Source: Dyadobacter fermentans (GTDB lineage: Bacteria > Bacteroidota > Bacteroidia > Cytophagales > Spirosomataceae). Taken from it: DNA of 64,000 nucleotides. Below are positions 1 through 8,900 of this stretch, piece by piece. The number at the start of each line of letters is the position of its first letter. Position 1 is the stretch's first letter. The translations under genes and the position numbers were made by a program. The DNA lies in contig NZ_JAHXBN010000016.1 in NCBI RefSeq assembly GCF_019924045.1, forward strand, positions 62,001-126,000, in the 5' to 3' direction. The notes below the pieces were generated by a model, which saw only the letters and a program-made list of their open reading frames with translations, had not been told where the DNA came from and searched no databases.

Positions 1-108
1 CCATTCATTACTGTAAACCAGTGACTTCCTGCGTTTAACAATTTTTAACAAACTATCGTCGGTTTTCGGACGTTCTTGCTGATATTTAGGTAAAACCCCA
101 ATATCACT
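1..108. other. Upstream region of the OmpA-like gene
   Basis: This leader at the left edge has no open reading frame of note. It presumably holds the promoter of the OmpA-like gene, but I could not assign a clear -33/-7 pair. Confidence 0.3.
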
Positions 109-1365
109 ATGAATTTCAAATTGCTTCCGGCCAGTTTTGGAGCCATTTTACTGTCCATCCATACCAGCTTCGGGCAAGTTACTGAAAACCCCAAAGTAGA
201 GGAATCGTCGGTTCCCTATGTGAAAATCAAAAAAGTAGAACTGACGGACGCCAACACGGTTATTTATCTGCAATTTATCGAGCCCAAGGCGCAGAAACAG
301 CCACAATTCCGTTCGCAACCCCGGATGTCGCCTTTTCCCGACTCGCGCGTTCCGCAATTTCCACAACAAGGCATCGGCCAGAGCCAGATCTGGCTCGATC
401 CCGAGACCCGGTTGTACAAGCCGGGCGAAATCGATAAAAAGTTCAAGTTCATCAGGGCCGAGAACATTACCACTACCACCAAAACGAGCGTAGCCAATGG
501 CGATACCGTCGACTTTGTAGCCTATTTTGAAAGACTTACGCCGGGAATCGAAGAGTTTGACTTTTATGAGGGGCGTAGTTCGAATGGTAGCCAGTCGTGG
601 AATTTTTACGGAATCCATGTTAAAAACCCGCTCAAAAAGGAGCCTGCAAAATCCGGCAAACCGGTAGCAAAGGCAACGCCGCCTGCTAAAAAGCCGGCAG
701 CTCAACCGGCCGCGAAGGCACCTCAAAAGCCGGCTCCGGCCCCCGCTCCGAAAAAGGATGCTGAAATGGCCGTATTGAAAGGCACGATTTACAATGCGAA
801 AACGAAGGAGCCGATTGCGGCACAGCTTTCTTACACTGAAAGCGGCGACACGCTGCAAATCCGGTCGTCGTCCGGAAAGTACCGTGTGGGTGTGGACCCG
901 GGCGAACGCTACAAATTCCGCGTGCTGGCCCGCGGCTATTACGGGTCGTCGTTCAGCCTTACGCCCGCCGATTCAACCGGCAAATCATTCGATCAGGATG
1001 TGTACCTGACGCCGCTCATCGTTGGTGAAACGATATTGCTGCCGAATATCTATTTCGAAATGTCCAAATACACTTTACTACCGGAGTCGTATGAAGAACT
1101 GAACCGCCTGGTAGACGTCATGCGCGACAGCCCGACCGTGAAGATCCGGGTAGAAGGTCATACCGATAATGTAGGAGATTTTGACAAAAACCTCGAACTC
1201 TCCCGCCAACGCGCGGAATCGGTGAAAAACTACCTGATCGAAAAAGGCATCGAAAGCAGCCGTATTGAAGCAAAAGGCTACGGCGGCACGCGACCACTCA
1301 CGAAAGGCAGCGAAGAAGAGCGGAAAAAGAACCGTCGGGTGGAGTTTGTGATTACGGAAATGTGA
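109..1365 (+). CDS. OmpA family protein with CarboxypepD_reg-like domain
   Basis: This 418-residue exported protein probably anchors the outer membrane to peptidoglycan. It starts with a signal peptide ending near TSFGQ. A Pro/Ala/Lys-rich linker at about residues 175-220 probably spans the periplasm. A carboxypeptidase-regulatory-like beta domain ([14 protein letters not shown]) follows at about 223-300. The C-terminal OmpA domain starts at [14 protein letters not shown] near residue 314 and carries the peptidoglycan-binding signature VEGHTDNVG, then LSRQRAESV. This domain order is common in Bacteroidota. It is the only gene on its strand before a convergent gene. The N-terminal 170 residues match no domain I can name. 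Confidence 0.9.
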   Translation: MNFKLLPASFGAILLSIHTSFGQVTENPKVEESSVPYVKIKKVELTDANTVIYLQFIEPKAQKQPQFRSQPRMSPFPDSRVPQFPQQGIGQSQIWLDPETRLYKPGEIDKKFKFIRAENITTTTKTSVANGDTVDFVAYFERLTPGIEEFDFYEGRSSNGSQSWNFYGIHVKNPLKKEPAKSGKPVAKATPPAKKPAAQPAAKAPQKPAPAPAPKKDAEMAVLKGTIYNAKTKEPIAAQLSYTESGDTLQIRSSSGKYRVGVDPGERYKFRVLARGYYGSSFSLTPADSTGKSFDQDVYLTPLIVGETILLPNIYFEMSKYTLLPESYEELNRLVDVMRDSPTVKIRVEGHTDNVGDFDKNLELSRQRAESVKNYLIEKGIESSRIEAKGYGGTRPLTKGSEEERKKNRRVEFVITEM

Positions 1366-1380
1366 TCCGGTAACGGTTGT

Positions 1381-1538
1381 TATAGTCAGGTATTGTCAAG
1401 AGTGGTCAGGTGTAGTCATTTGTAGTCAGGTATTGTCATTGATAGTCAGAAATTGTCATCAATGGGAACCAAATTCTCCCTTCTGACTATTTCTGACAAC
1501 ACCTGACAACACCTGACAACACCTGACTACTAATGACG
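1381..1538. repeat. 10-bp-phased inverted GTCA/TGAC array (copy 1)
   Basis: GTCA occurs at 1385, 1395, 1405, 1415, 1425, 1435, 1445 and 1455, exactly 10 bp apart. After a 25-bp centre, TGAC occurs at 1484, 1494, 1504, 1514, 1524 and 1534 with the same spacing. The arms are complementary (GTCAGGTNTTGTCA against TGACAACACCTGAC) and could form a long imperfect hairpin on either strand. It fills the gap between the convergent OmpA-like and tpiA genes, so a bidirectional terminator role is possible but unproven. Confidence 0.85.
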
Positions 1539-1545
1539 GCTGCGC

Positions 1546-2307
1546 CTATCTCGCCTTGATAATATTCGTGAACTCACGTGATTTCAACGAAGCACCACCT
1601 ACGAGGCCGCCGTCGATATCCGGTGCAGCGAAAAGCTCGGGTGCGCTGGCAGCCGTAACGCTTCCGCCGTAGAGGATCGAAATTTCGTCGGCTACTTCTG
1701 CACCATATTTGGAAGCAAGGTGCGCGCGCAATGCCGCGTGCATTTCCTGCGCCTGCTCAGCCGAAGCCGTAAGGCCTGTTCCGATTGCCCAGATGGGTTC
1801 GTAAGCGATTACCACCGACTTCAGTTGCTCTTCCGAAAGATGGAAAAGGCTTTCCGTCAACTGGTTTTTTACAAAACCGATATAATCTTCATTCTGACGC
1901 TGTTCGAGTGACTCGCCGCAGCAGAAAATAGGTGATACGCCGAAAGAGAGTGCCGTATTTACTTTTTCAGCCAGCAACGCATTGGTTTCATTGAAATACT
2001 GGCGGCGCTCACTGTGGCCGATCAACACATATTGTACACCGATCGATTGCAGCATTTGTGCCGAGATCTCACCGGTGAATGCACCCGAAACTTTATCAGA
2101 GCAGTTTTGAGCGGCCAATGCGAAGTTGGGCGCGTCTTCGATATATTTTTGAATCGTAGTAAGGTAAATCGCAGGAGGGCAAAGGATGATTTTCGCGTCA
2201 TTACGGACCTCATCTTTGGCCATATTAACGAGCTCCGAAGTAAGCGCAACTGCTTCATCCAGAACCTTGTTCATCTTCCAGTTACCGGCAACAATTTTTT
2301 TTCGCAT
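1546..2307 (-). CDS. tpiA: Triosephosphate isomerase
   Basis: This enzyme interconverts dihydroxyacetone phosphate and glyceraldehyde 3-phosphate in glycolysis and gluconeogenesis. From the ATG at 2307 it is 253 residues, the usual length. Visible signatures are GNWKMN with catalytic Lys11, IGHSERR with catalytic His near 99, AYEPIWAIGTG with catalytic Glu near 170, and the phosphate-binding YGGSV and GGLVGGASL near the end. The frame stays open 17 codons further upstream, but family alignment from MRKKIVAGNWKMN makes the inner ATG the natural start. The gene is monocistronic and faces the OmpA-like gene across the repeat array. Confidence 0.96.
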   Translation of the reverse strand: MRKKIVAGNWKMNKVLDEAVALTSELVNMAKDEVRNDAKIILCPPAIYLTTIQKYIEDAPNFALAAQNCSDKVSGAFTGEISAQMLQSIGVQYVLIGHSERRQYFNETNALLAEKVNTALSFGVSPIFCCGESLEQRQNEDYIGFVKNQLTESLFHLSEEQLKSVVIAYEPIWAIGTGLTASAEQAQEMHAALRAHLASKYGAEVADEISILYGGSVTAASAPELFAAPDIDGGLVGGASLKSREFTNIIKAR

Positions 2308-2608
2308 GAGAAAATTTTTATTGTGGGAAAAAGTCATTTTACGCAACAAAAGTACCATATTTTCCTCATTTACATGATTATATATATGTGATCAAAAAAA
2401 TGTCGGAAAGTTTGCACATATCGAGATTTTTTTGTGTTTTATTAATGTGAAAAGAACTATTTTTACTTGAATTAACCGATTGGACTGAATTCGATACTTA
2501 GCGTACACCGAAGAATATAAATAGAGTTTCAAGTCGTTTATAGTCAACGTGTTGAAATATGTCACCCCGGGATTAGAACATTAGCCATTATAAAGAAAGG
2601 AGGCCACG
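2308..2608. other. Divergent intergenic region tpiA / aspartyl protease
   Basis: This AT-rich 301-bp spacer carries the leaders of two divergent genes. Apart from the tpiA -7 candidate and a Shine-Dalgarno-like AAAGGAGG just before the protease ATG, I see no gene, repeat or hairpin in it. Confidence 0.5.
2347..2354 (-). promoter_or_regulatory. Candidate -7 element for tpiA
   Basis: On the minus strand this reads TACTTTTG, a match to the Bacteroidota -7 consensus TAnnTTTG, about 40 bp upstream of the tpiA ATG. I see no good -33 TTTG at the expected distance, so support is partial. Confidence 0.4.
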
Positions 2609-3877
2609 ATGAAAACGTCTAAGTGGTTTATAGCAGCGATCATACTTTTTACTCACACCCTGACATTCGGCCATTCCAGCGACGTACCCCCTGTATCAGA
2701 GGAGAAGTATGGTTACTTTTTGGATAAAAACCATAAAACAGCACGCATTCCGTTCGAGCTGCATTCCAACCTGATACTGCTCTACGCGAAGATCAACGAC
2801 AATGATTCGCTGCGTTTTATCCTCGACACCGGCGTTAGTTCGATTATCATTACCGATCCGAATATCCTCAAAGCCGACAAGCTGCGTTTAACCCGGAAAG
2901 TTAACCTCACCGGCGCGGGAGAAGGCGCATCTATTTCGGCACATGTGGCGATAGACAACAAATTTTCGATGGGCAGGTTAAGAGCTAACCACCAGAATAT
3001 CGTGATCCTCGAACAGGACTTCCTGCGGTTGTCCGAGTACGTGGGCGTGCCGGTACACGGGATTTTCGGGTATGAGATCTTCAACAACTTTGTTGTAACC
3101 ATTGATTTTGCCAAAAAGGAAATATTGCTGATGCGGCCGGACAGATACAAGTACAAAACCAGCAAAGGCGATAAACACCCGCTCATTATCGAGGATACCA
3201 AGCCATTTACCGATGCCGTGACGCTTTTCGCCGATGGGCGCGAGCATCCGATCCGCGTGCTGATTGATACCGGTGCCGGGCATGCATTGCTGCTCAATAA
3301 CACGCCTAAGGAAACATTCCGCTTGCCGGAAAAAGTGATCCGCGCGCAATTAGGCCGCGGGCTGAACGGCGTGATCAACGGAAACCTGGGCCGGGTCGAT
3401 AAGATGAAGTTGGGGCGTTTCGAATTGAACAATGTGGTAGCTTCGTTTCCCGACAGCATCGCATTCGGCTCCAAAATACGGGCCGGAGCCGAGCGGCAGG
3501 GGAACATCGGTTGCGAGTTGCTCCGCCGTTTCAAAGTCACATTCAACTATGGCGAGCGCTACATGGTGCTCAAACCGATCCGGAGCCGCCTCCGCGAGAA
3601 ATTTGAACATGATATGAGCGGTATGGAGATCCGCGCGGAAGGAAGGGATTTGCGCGATTACATTGTCAACCACATCGTGGCCGACTCTCCTGCGGCGCGC
3701 GCGGGCCTGATGGAGGGTGATCAGCTGCTGTTTATCGACGACCATTCCGCTGCCGAGCTGAATGTGAGTGAAGTATATAAGCTGATGCAGCGCGGCGATG
3801 GGAAAAACATAGACCTGCTTGTGAAACGAAAAGGCGATATTTTCTTTACCCAGATCACACTGCGCAGAATGATTTAG
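2609..3877 (+). CDS. Double retropepsin-like aspartyl protease with C-terminal PDZ domain
   Basis: The 422-residue product has a signal peptide (hydrophobic stretch to about residue 21), so it is likely periplasmic or surface-associated. Two retropepsin-like half domains are visible: FILDTGVSS near residue 70 and VLIDTGAGH near 217, each carrying the catalytic Asp-Thr-Gly. A PDZ domain occupies about 340-422 (ADSPAARAGLMEGDQLLFID). Two DTG lobes in one chain would let the protein form an active site without dimerising. Substrates are unknown. It has an unusually strong Shine-Dalgarno sequence (AAAGGAGG) for this genome. The next gene follows after 5 bp. Confidence 0.85.
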   Translation: MKTSKWFIAAIILFTHTLTFGHSSDVPPVSEEKYGYFLDKNHKTARIPFELHSNLILLYAKINDNDSLRFILDTGVSSIIITDPNILKADKLRLTRKVNLTGAGEGASISAHVAIDNKFSMGRLRANHQNIVILEQDFLRLSEYVGVPVHGIFGYEIFNNFVVTIDFAKKEILLMRPDRYKYKTSKGDKHPLIIEDTKPFTDAVTLFADGREHPIRVLIDTGAGHALLLNNTPKETFRLPEKVIRAQLGRGLNGVINGNLGRVDKMKLGRFELNNVVASFPDSIAFGSKIRAGAERQGNIGCELLRRFKVTFNYGERYMVLKPIRSRLREKFEHDMSGMEIRAEGRDLRDYIVNHIVADSPAARAGLMEGDQLLFIDDHSAAELNVSEVYKLMQRGDGKNIDLLVKRKGDIFFTQITLRRMI

Positions 3878-3882
3878 TACTT

Positions 3883-4557
3883 TTGGCCAAACTAATACCC
3901 GGCCATTTGAAACGCTTCATTATCACGGAAGACGGCTCGCATTCATTGTTCAGTGCGCAGTTCAATCAGCAATACCATTCTTTGCAAGGTGCCCTGAATG
4001 AATCGGAGCACATCTATATCAACCTTGGTTTGAGGCCGGCCCTTGAAAACGGGCCGGTTTCTGTTTTTGAAATGGGTTTCGGTACGGGACTGAATGCATT
4101 TCTCGCGTGGAAACTCGCCGATAGCCTTCAAAAGCAGGTTTTCTACACTTCCGTGGAGGCATATCCCGTTTCGTTGCTGGAAGCCTCACAGCTCAACTAC
4201 GAAGAAGCGACCGGTGAGAAAGGCTTTATGCAGCTCCATCAGGCGCCATGGGGCAAGGAGGTGGCCATTTCTCCTTTTTTTGACCTGAGGAAAGAAAAGA
4301 CCACCTTACAGGACTTCACGCCGGACCGGTTTTTTGACGTTATTTTCTACGATGCGTTCGACCCGCAGGCACAACCGGAGCTCTGGACAGAAGAAATTTT
4401 CACCAAAATAGCGGCCCAAACCAAGCCCGGCGGCGTATTAGTGACATATTCGTCAAAAGGCATCGTTAAAAGGGCGTTGGCCGCCGCAGGTTTTAAAGTG
4501 GAGCGGCACAAGGGCCCCGGCCGTAAAGCGCATATACTCAAAGCGATCAAACTGTGA
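3883..4557 (+). CDS. mnmD: MnmD-like tRNA methyltransferase (DUF752)
   Basis: The 224-residue protein resembles the stand-alone methyltransferase that completes 5-methylaminomethyl-2-thiouridine at tRNA position 34, equivalent to the methyltransferase half of E. coli MnmC. The SAM-binding glycine motif is EMGFGTGLNAFL. The family-typical DVIFYDAFDPQAQPELWT and GGVLVTYSSKG follow. The listed start is TTG. A second TTG at 3907 (LKRFIIT) is equally reasonable, because family similarity begins there and a TACTTTTG promoter-like box overlaps the first start. The oxidoreductase half of MnmC is absent. Confidence 0.82.
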   Translation: MAKLIPGHLKRFIITEDGSHSLFSAQFNQQYHSLQGALNESEHIYINLGLRPALENGPVSVFEMGFGTGLNAFLAWKLADSLQKQVFYTSVEAYPVSLLEASQLNYEEATGEKGFMQLHQAPWGKEVAISPFFDLRKEKTTLQDFTPDRFFDVIFYDAFDPQAQPELWTEEIFTKIAAQTKPGGVLVTYSSKGIVKRALAAAGFKVERHKGPGRKAHILKAIKL

Positions 4558-4579
4558 CATTCATTAGCATTAATATAAC

Positions 4580-5164
4580 ATGAATTACCAAAGCATTATT
4601 AGCCAGGAACTGAAAGAAGCACAATCCGTTCTCGACAACTTCCTGAGTGATCCGGAACAAATTGAAAAGATAGAAAAGGCGGCGGGACTAATGGCCGACG
4701 CCATTATCCATAATGGTAAAATCCTTTCCTGCGGCAACGGCGGCTCGCATTGCGACGCCATGCATTTTGCCGAGGAACTCACCGGCCGCTACCGCGACAA
4801 CCGCCGTGCACTACCCGCCATCGCGATCTCCGATGTGAGCCATTTGAGCTGCGTTAGCAACGATTTCGGGTACGAATATGTGTTTTCGAGATATATCGAA
4901 GCATTGGGCCAGCCCGGCGACGTGCTGCTGGGGCTGAGTACTAGCGGAAACTCAGCCAATATCATCCGTGCCGCCGAAGCTGCAAAGGCGAAAGGCATGA
5001 AAATCATCATCATGTCGGGCAAGGACGGTGGCAAGCTCGCGGGCGCGGCCGATGTCGAGATCCGCGTACCGCATTTCGGTTACGCGGACCGCATTCAGGA
5101 AATCCACATCAAGGTCATCCACATTTTCATGCTGCTGATCGAAAAAATGGTGCTGCGGGATTGA
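4580..5164 (+). CDS. gmhA: Sedoheptulose-7-phosphate isomerase GmhA
   Basis: This enzyme converts sedoheptulose 7-phosphate to D-glycero-D-manno-heptose 7-phosphate, the first step towards the LPS core heptose. At 194 residues it has the usual length. The SIS fold signatures are [28 protein letters not shown] and the C-terminal [20 protein letters not shown]. These segments look nearly identical to the enterobacterial GmhA/LpcA sequence as I remember it, which is unusually close for a Bacteroidota protein. It follows mnmD by 22 bp and may be co-transcribed. No other heptose pathway gene is in the window. Confidence 0.93.
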   Translation: MNYQSIISQELKEAQSVLDNFLSDPEQIEKIEKAAGLMADAIIHNGKILSCGNGGSHCDAMHFAEELTGRYRDNRRALPAIAISDVSHLSCVSNDFGYEYVFSRYIEALGQPGDVLLGLSTSGNSANIIRAAEAAKAKGMKIIIMSGKDGGKLAGAADVEIRVPHFGYADRIQEIHIKVIHIFMLLIEKMVLRD

Positions 5165-5190
5165 CGCGGTGCCGGTTTGAGTGACGGGAT

Positions 5191-5398
5191 GCCATGGTCA
5201 AGTGTTGTCAGGTATGGCCATTTGCAGTCAGGAATTGGTCAGATGTGGTCATTTTTAGTCAGGAATAGTCATTTGCTCTCAAGTATTGTTATTTGTCGGT
5301 GGAAGTTTGTTTATTGAGAAACAATCATTTCAATACTTAATAACCCCTGACCATTTCTGACAACTTCCTGACCACACCTGACAAATACATCCGTCACC
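5191..5398. repeat. 10-bp-phased inverted GTCA/TGAC array (copy 2)
   Basis: The left arm has GTCA or one-base variants at 5197, 5207, 5217, 5227, 5238, 5248, 5258, 5268, 5278 and 5288. The right arm has TGAC at 5348, 5358, 5369 and 5379. It starts 25 bp after the gmhA stop and lies between co-directional genes. The copy is more degenerate than the one at 1381 and has two 11-bp steps. Confidence 0.8.
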
Positions 5399-5421
5399 CA
5401 TCCAAGCACACCCATACCGTT

Positions 5422-5865
5422 ATGAACGTCCGTCCATCCGCTATCATTCTCGACAACGATAAGATCCTCACTCTGCGCTACCAGTACGGCGAAAAGGAAG
5501 TTTTCGCATTGCCAGGCGGTAATCCCGATCCCGGCGAATCGCTCGCGGATGCGCTTGCGCGGGAGCTCATGGAGGAATTGGGCGTGGAAGTGGAAGTCGG
5601 TAAAATGGTTTCCTGCGGAGAGGTGATCTGGCAGGAAGTACGGAAAGAGACCCTGCATATGGTATTTAACGCAAAAATAACAAAGGGAACTCCTGCACTT
5701 GACCCGGTGCATACGACGGCCCTCGAAATCGTATGGCTTCCGGTGGCATCGCTTGGTTCCAGGCATTTGTATCCCAATGTCGGTCCGCAGATCGCAGCGT
5801 TCTGCAATGAAGCTTTGCATTCGGGACACATAGGCGTCATCGACCAGCCTTACGTGCGCTCATAA
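5422..5865 (+). CDS. Nudix hydrolase
   Basis: The 147-residue protein carries a complete Nudix box, G-x5-E-x7-REL-x-EEL-G, starting at GNPDPGES near residue 32. This motif binds the metal for hydrolysis of nucleoside diphosphate derivatives. The substrate cannot be told from the sequence. The gene stands alone, downstream of the second GTCA array and upstream of the large helicase gene. Confidence 0.88.
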   Translation: MNVRPSAIILDNDKILTLRYQYGEKEVFALPGGNPDPGESLADALARELMEELGVEVEVGKMVSCGEVIWQEVRKETLHMVFNAKITKGTPALDPVHTTALEIVWLPVASLGSRHLYPNVGPQIAAFCNEALHSGHIGVIDQPYVRS

Positions 5866-5893
5866 ACCGGTTAGTTGGGGGCAATACTTCTTC

Positions 5894-5930
5894 GTTCGTT
5901 TCTATAAGACAGAAAGATGCCGTACTTTTG
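5894..5930 (+). promoter_or_regulatory. Candidate Bacteroidota promoter for the SNF2 helicase
   Basis: TACTTTTG at 5923-5930 matches the -7 consensus TAnnTTTG. A T-rich segment near 5899-5902 sits at about the -33 distance. The predicted transcription start is roughly 20 bp before the helicase ATG at 5955. Confidence 0.45.
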
Positions 5931-5954
5931 CGTTTTTAATAGGCAGCAGGGTAA

Positions 5955-8900
5955 ATGGAAAACGAAAAGAAGGAGAAATTATCCAACTTCTTACTAAGAC
6001 GGGCGGATCGGGATGTATTGTCAAGAGGGCGTTCCATTTATAGCAGTGGCGGCTTAAAAGTTTCCAAACTCGATTATAATGGCCCCGGTAATGCTGAGTT
6101 CAAGGTCAAAAGCGACTATTCGATCCAGTATTATCAGATTTTCATCCGCGACTTTCTCACACCGCAGATAACCACCGAATGTTCGTGCCCCGACAAAGCC
6201 GGGCTGTGCAAACACCGCGTGGCGAGTATTTTGTACATTCTCGACAAGATGCCGACGATCAAGCAGGTTGTCCACGAAATGGGCAACACGACGATCGAGC
6301 TACAAGAAATCCGCGAAATGCAGCTCCGCGGCATGGTACTCGACGAAACCTGGCAAAACCGTGAAAACGTAGGTCCGGTGGAGATCGTATCTGCCAGGGA
6401 AGGCGAAGCAGAATGCCAGGTGACGGACAAAGGGCAGGAGTATATGACCACTTTCCGGCGTGTAAAAGGCACCCGGCAGGTTCAGACGACCTGTACTTGT
6501 AACCAGAAACTCTGGGTACCGCTTTGCGAGCACAAACTTGCCGCATTGCTCAAACTCCGCGAAGAGCTAGGCGAAAAGGCATTCGAAGTAATGCGCGACC
6601 TGACCGTTGAGAAGAGTAATCTGCTCGCCGAATACGGTTATTCCCTAGAAGACTCATTCAAGGATAAATTCGAATTCCGGCTGGATGAAGACGGCGGGCT
6701 GCATTTGATCAAGCTCGATCCGGCGATTCAGAAAGTGGGCGCTTACCAGGACTGGCGGTCGCTCCGTGAGCGTATATTGCCCGTGCAGGAATCTTCATTT
6801 GCCGTGACGCTGACGGACAATGGCCAGGATGACGAGGATCGCGTGTCCATTTTTGTGTTTTGGCCAAAAGGAAAAAATCACCTGCTGGACATCGGTTTCG
6901 GGGTTTTTTCGGTCAAATTCAGTTCCAAATCCGAAAAGGTTACGAACATCCGCAACATTGCCGGGGGTTCGAGCCACTATTATAATGCGGATGAAATCCC
7001 GGTACTCACCGAGTCGGACGCACGCCTCGTGCGCATGGCGAAGCATTGGGAGGAGGGTTTGCAAAAATTCATCCGTAAACAAGGCTGGGCTTACAATGCC
7101 TACCTGCATTTCGATGATGTAGAAGCAGACCAGCGTTACGAGGCGCGTAACTACGTAGGAAAGCAGCTTACCCGGGTTTTCAACGACCTCGACGGCGACC
7201 GCCTTTTTCTCGCCGACGGTGATTACGTGACGAGCAACCACCAGCTCACGCAGCTGGAGTTGCACCGCGAGCCGGTAAAGCTGTTTTTCGTCCTCACAGA
7301 AGATAAGGAGTTTATCACGCTCAATCCTTATGTTGAGATCAAACCGGGCACTCCGCTTGAATTGCAGAAAGTGGTGTCGCTCGACAGTTTCTGGCTGGGC
7401 ATTTACAACGAAAGAACATTGTTCCGCTGGGCGGGCATCAGCGAGGCCGAAATGGTCGCTTACCTGAGCCAGAATGGATTTAAAATACGGGTTAAGAAAG
7501 ATTTTGGCGACGATTTCCTGAAAAATTGGATCATACCGGTTTCGGAGAAATTCGATGTGATTTTCCAGACCCGCCACGAAATACAAACTTCACCGCTGGC
7601 CTTCCAGAAACCGAAGTTCTACCTGAAAGAAGACGAGGCAAACCTGCTCATCGTACCTTCCTATGTATATCTGGAAGAAAATGGCAAAACCGAGCGTCGG
7701 CCGGGCGAAGAGCTGGAACTCCTGCATGACCAGCGTCGCACGCGAACGACCTTCGATAATAACCAGATTACGATGCTTGAACGCGATGTTCAGGCTGAAA
7801 ATGCAATCTGGGATTGGGCAAAGGCATTGCACCCGAGCTTTGAGCATCAAACCGGTCAACCGTTCTTCTATGTGCCCTTCGAACAGGTAATGAAAGATGG
7901 CTGGTTGTTCAACTTCGTGGATGCGGCCAAAAAGAAGCATTACGAGATTTTCGGGTTTAAGGACCTGAAAAAAATGAAGTTCAACCCCAACCGCGGGACG
8001 GTTAAGGTGCACACTTCGTCGGGTATCGACTGGTTCGATATGAAGATCGAGATCAGTTTTGGCGACCAAACCGTGTCACTTGCTGATGCGAAGAAGGCTT
8101 TGCTCAAAAAGCAGAACTATATTCAGTTGCAGGATGGCTCGTTAGGTGTGCTACCCGATGAATGGATCGCGAAGCTGGAACCGCTCATGCAGTTCGGCCG
8201 CGTGAACGACGATCAGATCCATTTGTCCAAAATACATTTCTCGCTGATCGACGAGCTCGTTTCCGAGATCGACAACGAGGATGTGTTCCGCGAGCTTTGG
8301 GAGAAAAAGCAGAAACTGCTCAATTTTAAACAAATCCCGTCGGTACCACTTCCGCAGAACATCGAGGCGACACTTCGGCAGTACCAGGAAGAGGGGTATA
8401 AATGGCTGCATTTCCTGGATGAATTCCAATGGGGCGGCTGTTTGGCGGATGATATGGGTTTGGGTAAAACCCTGCAGATGCTGACCTTCCTGCAAAACCA
8501 GAAAAACCTGGATCCGGAATATACGAACCTTGTCGTAGTTCCTACCACATTGATTTTCAACTGGCAGGCAGAGGCGGCAAAATTCACGCCGGATCTGAAA
8601 TTGTACGTTCACCGGGGGATGGCCAGAAGGAAAGACATCGAGTTTTTCCGTGAATATGACATTATCCTCACCACTTACGGTACGATGCGCAGCGACGTGG
8701 AGCTGCTTCGTCAGTTTGATTTTAACTATATTATTCTCGACGAAGCGCAGGCCATTAAAAACCCCGATTCGCTCACGTCCAAGGCGTCGCGCCTGCTGCG
8801 CGCACGTAACCGGCTTACCATGACGGGTACGCCTGTGGAAAACAATACATTTGACCTGTACTCGCAATTCGAATTCCTGAACCCGGGAATGCTCGGCCAC

